A DNA stretch of 64,000 nucleotides from Akebia trifoliata (lineage: Eukaryota > Streptophyta > Magnoliopsida > Ranunculales > Lardizabalaceae): positions 12,252,679 through 12,316,678 of the forward strand of contig CM030705.1 of NCBI GenBank assembly GCA_017979445.1, given 5' to 3'. A program made the translations under genes and the position numbers. The notes beneath the pieces are model-generated. The model saw only the letters and a program-made list of their open reading frames with translations, was not told where the DNA came from and did no database searches. This document shows positions 55,401 to 64,000 of the stretch, one piece after another; the first letter of the stretch is position 1; every line of letters starts with the position of its first letter.

Positions 55401-58400
55401 ATTATCTCTTAAAACTCAAAACACGAAAGTTGTAGATCTTTTTCTCAGCGTTCCATAGCATTTGGAATCATCTCAATTGGAGTTCGGATGAGAGAGTTAT
55501 GCCCAGATTACGAAGCGATGTCAAAACTGTCCAAAATCGCCCAATTAATTTCGTTTTGCATTTAACACCTCCATTTGCATCCTAAATCAAAATAAAAGAA
55601 TAATGAGTACATTTAGGCACTAAATATGTATAAAGGACTAAATATTAAAGGAGAAAAATATGACATTTTGCATTCTTATCATCCCACTGCCCCATAGACG
55701 CCTATTCACTCAAAGGAACTAGAAACAATTCCAGATTCTTGAGAGGGTTCAATGGTGTTATAGTGGATGGAAATGGAAACAACTACATCTGTATTAGATG
55801 ATACAAGAGCCCTCAATGCATGTTTTGCTCTTTATTTAGAGCCATTGTTTGCTTTTAGGTTGGCCCTTGGAGATGAATTGGCAAATAACGGCTACCTATT
55901 TATTTAGGGTATAGAATTCCAGCAGAAATGCATTAGGGGTTGCTACCAATTTGACTCATTCAATATCACATTGATTTGGTATTTGATTCCAACTTGGCTG
56001 TTCTAGTTCATTATTGCATGCGCCTAAAAGAGCATGGCTAATTAACTTGTCAAACACCTCTTGCTTCGAAAAAGAATGTTTATAATAGAATAATAATTAA
56101 GCATTGCGTTCCAATCTCATAACTAGATTACATGTTGGACTGGACATGCTACACGATGCAAATTTCTTCTCGAAGATTGAACTTTGAAGCATGTGCCTTA
56201 AATTATAATTCTCTATGGGGAAAATAGAATATAGAGTTCAAAACATATTAGAGTTGTATGAGTGGCTTGTTATGTCTTCTTGATTTTCTAGCATCCCTAG
56301 CACATTTATGGGTCTTCTAACCAAGGTTTAAAATCTCATATTCGAGGTAGTGTTTCGACCTAGAGAAAAAGTGAGATATTCTCAACCAAAAATATTTTTG
56401 AAACATGCAATGTTTTAAGGGGGATGTTTTGTTCCTATCTCAGCCAAAAGTGGAATGTTTTGCCAAAACAATTTGAAACGGAAATAACTTTGAGCCATGC
56501 TTATGACTAAGGTATTGGTGCTTTTGTTTGATTTTGTTAGTCCTATCTATAAGAGGAGATCATATGAAAAATGTAACCGATTCTTTCGTTTCCTTGGGTC
56601 ACTGGCCATCCGCCGGGAGTTTCGGGTTTAATACCGATATTTTAGCAACAAATCCAATAAATCTAAGTATAGTACTTGGTGTACTGATCTTTTTTGGAAA
56701 GGGAGTGTGTGCGAGTTGTTTATTTCAAGAATAGGCTGGATCCAACCAGCTGCACTTTCTTTTTTTATAACTAGGAAAGAAAGGTAAGTCAATTTCGGCA
56801 TGTGAATAGTCAATTTCGAGCAACTTTTCGAGATTTCTCTAATGGTACCATTAGTTCCCCAAAATTTCAACTCCTTATATTGCCTGTCCTTACGACGCAT
56901 TCCTACTCGTTTCAATTTCCCATTAACCTACGACGGTATTTGATCGATTAATCCTTGGGCTATTCTCACGTTCTTTTAAACTTATTATTTTAAAATTACT
57001 TGACCTTACATATCTTCTCAGAAATTTCCTCGAGATACGAGATGACTTGATCGGGTCATCACAATTTCAACGTGTAAACAAGCCCAGTCAAGCATCGCAA
57101 AGTTGGATTCCTAAAACGGTCAACTAGGTTAGCCTAAGTTGATCTGGGTTGAAGTCTTGAGAATTCATATCATTCTAACCTAGGGTGGGTCTCGCCACTT
57201 AACCTAACCAAGAAAAATATAATTAGAACCATGGTTAGTTGATTAAGTCAACCAACATTGACGTTGGTCATGTTGACTAATCTAGTACCATGACACCTAG
57301 CACCTATTTGTCTCATGGAGAAGTGTCCCATGTGTAGACACCCCAATTTACATGAAGCCCATTCGAAAATTCTAAAACTTTCAAAAGTTTTAAGTTTAAT
57401 TTCAAATAAAAGCCTAAGGGTTTTAAATGGACTCGTGGTCCATCGTAAGTGCTATTTGGCAAATTTTCATGCATTCATTATATCATTTGCTCATTTTTGC
57501 TAAATCCTAGCGCATTTCCCTAACATAAAATGTCCAAATCCATTATCCTAACTTAAGTCCATTTTTATCCAAAGTTATTATCCTGACTTAAGTCCATTCT
57601 TATCCAAACCCTAGCCTAATCCTATTTCTATTCATACCTATTACCCTAACCTATATCCAAGCTCTTCCTAAACCCATGATTCAAGTCCAAATCCAAACCT
57701 TACTAAACCCACAACCTATTCTAAGACCCACAACCTAAGTCGAAGTCCATTTTCATTCTAAACCCACTACATAGCCCATTCTAAGCCTATTATCCATATC
57801 CAAACCCTAAAAGTTCATGGTTTTACATCTTTTTTCAAAAATACACATGTCACCTTCCAACCGGCTTAATTTCAAATTTATATCAGTGTCATTGCTTTTT
57901 GGGTTATTTACAAGAAAATCAAAGTCTACTTTTTATCTATCACATCACCTTTACACATGACACTCTCGCATTTATCTTCTTAAAAGTATTTTTCCTCATT
58001 TTTCCATCTATTTTTTCTTTATTTGTTATTTGGAAATGAATCAAGGTCTATTTTTTACCTACCACACCACTTTTACACATGTCACTTTCTCATTCATCCT
58101 CCAAAAAACACGTTGTCTCTCACCTCTATTTACAAAAAAACCAAAGACCAAAAATACTTTTAGGGTTTCATCTCACAAATTCTATCTTTACCGTCATAAA
58201 AATGAAAAATCTAAAAAGAAATAACTTAAATCCCATGCCATTTCTCTTTGTTTTTAGGGTTGGATTACATTATCCCCAAAATTTCTCCAAAAATTTTATA
58301 AATAGTCTCACTTTCTATAAGCAAATATTCTTTTTTAGAAATGGGTGTGAATGGACACCCAAATTAGTTTTTAGAAAAATCAATTTTTTATGGCATTGTA

Positions 58401-61400
58401 ATGACTCGTTTTTGGAAAAGGGTATGGTTCACCATTGATCTAGTTAAGGAGGTTTGGTTAGAGAATAAGGAAGGTGTTAGGCACCCCATTCTCCACCAAA
58501 ATGTGGCTATCTTTGAAACTTGGTCATTTTGAAGGATAATTAAAGAACAAAATAAAAAATGTATGAGATGCATGAAGATGTGAGTGTGTGTATATAGTGG
58601 ACATGTGCTCTTTGAGAAAAGGTGCTTGTTATTAGTGTGAGACATGAAGAGATATACTATGGAGAAAGATGTCCTTATGGAGTCCACTTTTTACATGAGT
58701 TGGAATGTTGGTTTAGGTTTTTAGAGAGATTCTATGGATGGATTTCTCTTAGAACTATAATCTTGATGCATGCATACTTGGCTAGAAACTTAGTGTTTCA
58801 ATCTCATCAGGGGGTTGACACATTTCTTCATCATGGCCAAGTATATGTGTGTATTTTATGATGCATGTAAGATTATATGGGTTAAGAATGATTTCAACCT
58901 CCATCCTTTCGACCAAACCGCCAAGCATTCCATGCCTAATGTTAAGGTTCCACTTACTCGAGATGAAGGAGAGTTCTCCATTATATTCTAAGGTTTTCTA
59001 AAAAAGAAAAAAAAATGATAGAAGGAGAAGATGATACAAATGCTTTAAATTAAAATTAAGTCTTAACCCACCTTGTCCCTTGATATTCTTAAATGAGCTT
59101 GTCTTGAGTAGAAGAACTTGTAGATTGAGAGCCTTGGCTAAGAGTTGAAGTTAAGAGATGGATAACGGGTTTTAGTTTGGAAGATTGAAGGTTAGAAAAG
59201 TCTAAATATTTTTTAGTAGAGATTTATGTTAAGAGAATGTTAAAGGAGTTGAGTAGGGATTTTAGTATTATGTAAGGTGGAGAAGGAGGAGGGGTTTGAG
59301 AGCATGAGTTGCTCATAGAAAGTGTGACTATTTATAGAGTTTTTGGAGAATTTTTGGGGATAAAGTGGCCCAATCCTAAAAACAAAGAGAAATGACATGG
59401 GGTTTAAGTTGTTTCTTTTTTGAATTTTTCATTTTTATGAGGGTAAATGAGGAATTTGTGAGATGAAACCATAAAAGCATTTTTGGTCATTGGTTTTTGT
59501 TTTTTTGTATATAGAAGTGAGAGACAATGTGTTTTTGGGAGGGTGAATGAGAGAGTGACATGTATAAAGGTGATGTGGTAGGTAAAAAGTAGACTTTGGT
59601 CATTTGTAAATAGCACATAAAGCAAGAGTAGATGGAAAAATGCTTTTGGGAGGATGAATAGGAGAGTGTTATGTGTAAAGGTGATGTGGTAGGTAAAAAA
59701 GAGACTTTGGTTCTCTTGTAAATAACAAAAAAAAAAAAAAACAATGACAATGATATAAATTTGAAATTAGGCCAATTGGATGGTGACATGTGTACTTTTG
59801 GGAAAAAGGTGTTAAACCACGGGCTTTTAGGGTTTTGATATGAATAATGGGCTATGTATTGGACTTAGGTAGTGGGTTTAGAATGAAAATGGATTTGGAC
59901 TTAGGTTGTGGGTTTAATAAGGTTTGGATTTGGACTTGTGTCCTGGGTTCAGGAAGAGCTTGGGCTTAGGTTAGGGTAATAGGTTTAGATAGAAATAGGC
60001 TTAGGCTAGGGGAATGAGTTTGGATAAGAATGAACTTAAGTTAGGGTAATAGATTTAGACATTTTATGCTAGGATTTAGCAAAAATGAGTAGATGATGTA
60101 ATACATGCATGAAAATTTGCCAAATGACATTTACGATAGACCACGGGCCCATTTAAGACTTAAAACTTTTGAAAGTTTTGGAATTTTCGAGTGGGCTCGT
60201 GCAAATTAAGGTATCTACACCATGGACACATGTTGGCACACCCCTAGCCCATAGCCATTTGTTGAAAAGAGCTCATGCTTGATTAACTATGGTTAATCAA
60301 ACCATGGTTACTAACTACACCCTCCACTATATAAGCCTTGTGAGAGGCATTTTTGTCTCTTTTCTTCTCTAAAAAATTTCAGCAACCTCTCACTCTCATC
60401 TTCTTCATCAAAATTCAGCAACCTTTCATCCTCAAACTCCTCCTCATTAATTCAGCCCAATTTGCTTCCATCCTTTGACTCTTTAACCCTCATTAATTGT
60501 TGAAACCTAACGGCCAAAAATCTAGTTGATTTCATAGGTTTAGTTGCAAGGAATTCAACATATTTGGGGTATTTGGGAGCTCATGAGAGTGAGGAGGAGT
60601 TCAAGGTTGCTCAGGTAGATTTTGGAACACCAACTATGGTAATGGGTTAACTTTTTGGTATGTATATGTTAGGATATTCTTTTCTGAAAAATTGCACATG
60701 TTATCCATGTTTTTACCATGACATATTTTGATGCACACTTTATGTTTTTATATAAATTGCACATTGATATCTTGGCATATGTTGTTTGACAATAGTAGAT
60801 CACCAAATCTTTAAGTTATAGACAACTCAAATCTTGGGTGAAGTAGTGGGAACCACTTAAACACAAACAACAAAACTGTTGCTGTTTATGACACTGCGGT
60901 GGAAGCCACAATGGCACTCTGTCCTACTGCAGGCATAATCTGTGGTCCTACTGCAAGTGTCACTAGGGGACAAGAAGGAGGAACATGTTTCCTTGTGCTT
61001 CCATTGGAAATCAAATGGACCCCACATTAAATTTTAAAATACTCGTAAGTGTTTTGACACAACAAGCATGTTTTCGAAACTCGAATTTTCAAGAAATTAT
61101 CTGTGATTTAAAAAGTGTGTTTCGCAATTACGTTAATTGGAAAACATTGAACTAATTTGAAATTCATTGTAACGTTCGAATTCTTAAATGGTCTTAACTT
61201 TCTAAATTGCTTTACTTTTCAAGTCACTTTACATTATGCACTGAAGTGGTGGATGCTTATTTTTCTTAGTTGTTTTAATTTATGAGTTGAGGTGATAGTG
61301 TTTTATTTTCCAAGTCATTTTATTTTTATGTGTTGAGATGGTGGATTAGAGGGAATAATGTTACTGAAATGGTGATGGGTGGTTGACCAGTGCACACCTC

Positions 61401-63973
61401 GAACATCGAATTATACAATTCGGTTAAGTGACGCATTGGCTGACGAGTGTGTTGTACACCTTTTGAAGAAGGATGACTTTTTGTGGAATATAATTGTTTG
61501 TGATTGATGAGTATTGGGGTAGTGAAAGCCCCATTGTTATGTTATACGTGATGAATGCTCCCAAAATGAGTGGAATTGGGCGTGATCGTCCCACGTGGGT
61601 AGAATTAGTGGACGTGATCATCCCAGGGTAGAATAATGGGCGTGATCGTCCCAACAAATGAATTTGGACGTGATTGTTCCAAGACTAGAAAGTTGTAGGA
61701 TCCCTTTAAAATTTTGATGCCTATGCAGCCTAAGGACTTTCTACAATTGATTTATATAGAACTGCTGCATTATTGCTCGAATTACTGATGGTATGAAGTC
61801 AATATATTTCATTTAGACTTTTGTTGTCAATAGAAATTTCAAGATGATTGAGAAGAAAATAATAAATGTTCCTATACTCACATTGCCCGATTTTAATGTG
61901 GCGATCCAGGTGGGCGTAATGCATCTCATATAGGTATTGGTGTTGTCTAGGTCAAACGCGATTTTTTGCTAGCCTTTATCAAAGAAGGTGAATGAAATGA
62001 AGCAGTGTCATGGTTTAGGCTTTTTCCTTTTTTAGTACAGGGATAATTTATTTTGGATCTCTACAGCAAAGAGATTGGTTATAGGTGCTTAGAAAAATCT
62101 CAACCACCAACATGCAAAATGGGTATCTGTCTTGCATGAATATACATTCACGCAATATCACAAATCAGGCAACTTGTATCTGATGCATTGAATGGGCTTG
62201 CTAGTATACTTATTACATGTGACAGTTTGAATCTATGTAGAATCTCTATCACGATCCATATCTTTGGAGTTCAACTATGTGTATCATTGAGGTGCTCTCA
62301 CAAGATAAAATTATGGTTGGTGGATGATTTGGATGGGATTAGATGTTTGCCATGTTGCGACCCCAATATTTGGGACAAGTCATATATGATGATGGTGATG
62401 ATGAATATGTTGGTTGTGGTGGACGAAAAATACTTTCGGTTGTGGATGGCACATGGAAAAGGACATTTGTGGAAGATATCATATTTCAAAGTAGGGTATG
62501 TAAGACATTGGCTTATATAAGGACTTCATTTTGTGTATTGGTAGAACTCAAATGGGTATGGATTATATCTTTGTGTTGGTGGATAGGTCTGCAAAAATGA
62601 TCATTTTCATACCTTGCAAAAAGACAAGATGCCATTCACAGTCATGTAGTTACATGGAACGATGTTTTAAAGAGGTGGGTGGGGTGTACTTCTCGAGATA
62701 CATATCAGGCTGAAGCCTAATAAAAAAACTTCTTGAGGCACAAGGAAGTCGTATGTCTTTTGGCTGAGGCATACTCAGTTACTCACATTAAATTTTATAA
62801 TTTTTTCTATTCTTTTAAGATATGTAGCATCTATCGGTATTTTTCTGTTTTCTTCCCGTCCTTCACCACGCCTTTTTATATTTTGAGTTCTTTGTTTCCA
62901 TTGCCCTGCAACATAAGTAGAGCATTTAGAAACAATTTCGAATATAAAATAGCAATATATATGCAAAGAATGTTACTGAACTGATTTAATTCATAATTAA
63001 TTTTTGTCATGTTTTATATTGTGTAAAGTTATTGAAAAACAACGTATAGTTATAATTTTGCAATAAATACAAAATAGTTATTTACTACAGAAACCTTTAA
63101 TATTTCACATATGAAAGGTTTCTTTCTTGTGGAAATATAAAATAATAATATATTTATATAGGGATTAAAAGTCCAATTTGAATATGTTAAATTTTCTGTT
63201 TTAATATTTATTATTTACATATAGCCTATCTATTTTCAAGAATTCCATGCACATGAGGCTTCCTTATGCCCCAAGGCCTTGGCGATCTGAACGTCTTGCC
63301 TCACGCATCGAAGTGTTAAAAGCAATTATTTTAATCGGATTTGTGAGGGGGTTTTTTTGGACATTTTGGAAGTGCATGGGAACCAAATTTCAGTTATCCA
63401 GTGCATGCTAGTAGAAAAATGGTCAAACGAAGATGGTCAAGTACAACGTTCGACAATCTACTACAAAACATTCCACCTTCAGAATCTAGATTACCATTGT
63501 GTCTTCCGCTTCTTTTACAGATAAAAAAAAACATTTTCAGTTTCTGCAAATCCTAAATTCCTAATGCATTCCAACTTCACAACCTAAATTACAAATCAGT
63601 TCTTATCATTTTAACATGTATTGTGGTTTAATCCCTATAATACTTGTTTGCTTTCATTCAATGAAAATGTGGAACTAGTAGTCCTGACAAGTAGTGAATA
63701 AATTGGTTGTGTTGGATCCAGGCTATGGCTCAAGTTGGAGGTCTGGTGATGCTGCAACCAGAAGTGGGTGGCTCTCGTGAAAATTTCTTCTTTGCAGGAA
63801 TTGACAAAGTTAGATTCAGGAAGCCAGTGGTTCCAGGGGATACCTTGGTAATGAGAATGACACTCATTAAGCTTCAGAAACGCTTTGGAATAGCTAAAAT
63901 GGAAGGAAAGGCATATGTTGGTGGTGAGGTGGTATGTGAGGGAGAGTTCTTGATGGCTACTGGTAGTGAATGA
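52429..63973 (+). CDS. 3-hydroxyacyl-[acyl-carrier-protein] dehydratase FabZ, plastid (238 aa, 4 exons)
   Basis: Exons: 52429-52687, 52774-52834, 52913-53057 and 63722-63973. All junctions are GT-AG, phases fit, and the frame is open to the stop. Residues 1 to about 70 are Ser/Leu-rich, a plastid transit peptide. The hot-dog domain begins at [31 protein letters not shown] carries His141, and Glu155 of MVEAMAQ lies 14 residues further, the spacing of the FabZ catalytic pair. Glu155 is the last codon of exon 3. Exon 4 gives [20 protein letters not shown], then [16 protein letters not shown], closely plant-like. The enzyme removes water from 3-hydroxyacyl-ACP in plastid fatty acid synthesis, the third step of each elongation cycle. 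Intron 3 is 10,664 bp and full of inserted DNA, unusual beside 86- and 78-bp neighbours. Splicing fidelity may matter for expression. Confidence 0.95.
53058..53940. other. First part of FabZ intron 3, unassigned
   Basis: It begins with a normal donor (GAG|GTATTG). 53400-53900 is GC-richer and has open frames such as [20 protein letters not shown], which could be a decayed transposon-linked ORF, but I cannot name the family. Confidence 0.4.
53960..55683 (+). mobile_element. LTR-type repeat inside FabZ intron 3
   Basis: The left part contains GGTATCGTTATTGGCCGGGG, then AATTTTAGTTAGTTTAATTA; the right end reads TATGACATTTTGCATTCTTATCA. These blocks are widespread in plant LTR retrotransposons whose ends read TGATAA..GCAAAATGTCAT on the other strand. 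The middle includes simple AATAAT repeats and a GTTGTAGATCTTTTTCTC block with GAGAGTTATGCCC. No pol was found, so it is a solo LTR or fragment. Boundaries are approximate. Confidence 0.5.
55684..56514. other. No gene seen (FabZ intron 3)
   Basis: Unassigned intron sequence. No protein or transposon end was recognised. Confidence 0.45.
56515..56955 (+). pseudogene. atpF: Plastid DNA insertion (NUPT): atpF exon 1 and start of its group II intron
   Basis: 56564-56708 encodes [29 protein letters not shown] and [11 protein letters not shown], the N-terminus of chloroplast ATP synthase CF0 subunit b. It is exactly 145 nt long, the length of plastid atpF exon 1. At 56709 follows GTGCGAGTTG, the group II intron 5' start, and at least 200 bp of intron sequence. 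A purine-rich plastid leader, AGGAGATCAT, precedes the ATG. The piece lies in FabZ intron 3 and lacks exon 2, so it is a non-functional nuclear copy. The exon is undamaged, arguing for a recent transfer. Outer limits are inferred. Confidence 0.9.
56956..57332. other. Left flank of the inverted-LTR unit, possibly LTR sequence itself
   Basis: Sequence rich in GTCAAC and GTTGAC words (57180-57300), ending in CCATG at 57328-57332. It appears to continue at 60220 on the far side of the insertion. Confidence 0.45.
57333..60219. mobile_element. Inverted-LTR unit: U3-like arm plus full minus-strand LTR, 5-bp target duplication
   Basis: The left end TGTAGACACCCCAATTT and the right end, on the other strand, TGTAGATACCTTAATTTGC are inverted. 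Homology continues inward for about 0.9-1.0 kb (57333-58324 against 60219-59309). Flanks are identical: CCATG at 57328-57332 and 60220-60224. Each arm has a TATAAATA box (58297-58304 and 59329-59336) near its inner end. The 58325-59308 spacer contains GAAGGTGTTAGGCACCCC in the minus orientation typical of LTR interiors. So the right side looks like a whole LTR on minus, and the left like only its U3 in plus. No coding region was seen. It lies in FabZ intron 3. Confidence 0.8.
60225..62060 (+). repeat. Gypsy-like LTR/leader sequence
   Basis: A TATA box in CACTATATAAGCC (about 60327) is followed by a pyrimidine-rich CTCTTTTCTTCTCT start region with repeated TCAGCAACCT words (60380-60435), as in plant gypsy LTRs. 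It is followed by GC-richer leader sequence. A decayed pol lies downstream at 62200-62715. Orientation plus is inferred. Confidence 0.45.
61576..61685 (+). repeat. Tandem CGTGATCGTCCCA repeats, period 28-32 bp
   Basis: Copies at 61581, 61613 (CGTGATCATCCCA), 61641 and 61669 (CGTGATTGTTCCA), each preceded by GG(G/A) and followed by GTAGAAT-like sequence. The function is unknown; it probably lies in a retroelement leader. Confidence 0.85.
62200..62715 (+). pseudogene. gypsy integrase relic
   Basis: [11 protein letters not shown] near 62452 resembles the integrase zinc-domain end KRDVERVCGRCIVC. After stops, [20 protein letters not shown] and [12 protein letters not shown] (62540-62640) match the core LPRTQRGxDSIFVVVDRFSKM and HFIPCKKT. 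Frame breaks and stops make it dead. It lies in FabZ intron 3 about 1 kb before the last exon. Confidence 0.8.
62716..63721. other. Last part of FabZ intron 3, no gene seen
   Basis: AT-rich intron sequence ending in the acceptor TTGGATCCAG before exon 4. No further element was recognised. Confidence 0.55.
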
Positions 63974-64000
63974 TTCTGCTGTCATGCCCTTCATGCTTCC

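Noticed and set aside
56564..56734. A functional atpF gene
   Set aside because: Only exon 1 and part of the group II intron are present within a nuclear intron; exon 2 is absent.
57333..60219. Ordinary full-length LTR retrotransposon
   Set aside because: The terminal repeats are inverted rather than direct, and no gag, pol or primer site lies between them.
1..64000. CRISPR array, prokaryotic operon or defence island
   Set aside because: The tandem repeats lack unique spacers of constant length, and gene structure with introns and plant retroelements is plainly eukaryotic.

Overview
This window is nuclear DNA from a flowering plant, most likely a eudicot; I cannot name the species. It is AT-rich and gene-poor. 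Genes have GT-AG introns, and plant-type retrotransposons, SINEs, MITEs and a piece of plastid DNA are present. No rRNA genes, functional tRNA genes, CRISPR arrays or bacterial-type operons were seen.

Three genes look functional. (1) A complete eight-exon gene for a secreted GH5 exo-1,3-beta-glucanase-like protein lies at 21953-25139 (+); its last two exons and 3' flank are also present as a close duplicate at 1207-3058. (2) An intronless Hyccin (FAM126) gene lies at 36238-37452 (-), predicted to encode a subunit of the plasma-membrane PI4-kinase alpha complex. (3) A four-exon plastid beta-hydroxyacyl-ACP dehydratase (FabZ) gene spans 52429-63973 (+). Its third intron is about 10.7 kb and packed with inserted DNA. 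These genes do unrelated housekeeping or cell-wall work and do not form a cluster.

Layout. 1-1206: 5' end of a Ty1/copia element (minus), inserted in the duplicated glucanase segment. 1207-3058: duplicated glucanase 3' half. 3059-4630: long LTR with a downstream primer-site-like sequence. 5937-6267: intronless pseudogene of chloroplast inorganic pyrophosphatase. 8498-8720: foldback and direct repeats. 8711-10811: decayed copia pol plus 3' LTR. 11039-21472: small DNA transposons, a diverged U3 copy and a solo LTR with a perfect 5-bp target duplication. 21953-25139: glucanase gene. 26919-27292: Mutator-type MITE. 29060-35936: nest of LINEs, a gypsy element and an LTR-like block. 36238-37452: Hyccin. 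37722-38726: hAT-type element with a perfect 8-bp target duplication. 39063-41560 and 49110-49440: Mutator-like transposase relics. 43505-43706 and 48565-48757: two SINEs of one family. 49443-49589: interlocking perfect inverted repeats. 52429-63973: FabZ. Its intron 3 holds a Ty3-like LTR region, a plastid atpF insertion, a 2.9-kb inverted-LTR structure and a gypsy integrase relic.

The most unusual object is 57333-60219. An LTR on the minus strand is joined tail-to-tail to a second, inverted copy of only its U3-like part. The whole is bounded by TG...CA and by identical 5-bp flanks (CCATG), so it appears to have integrated as one unit. The inverted homology stops about 20 bp past a TATA box, close to the predicted U3/R boundary. 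I found no convincing new defence or metabolic system; the novelty here lies in transposon structure and gene history.
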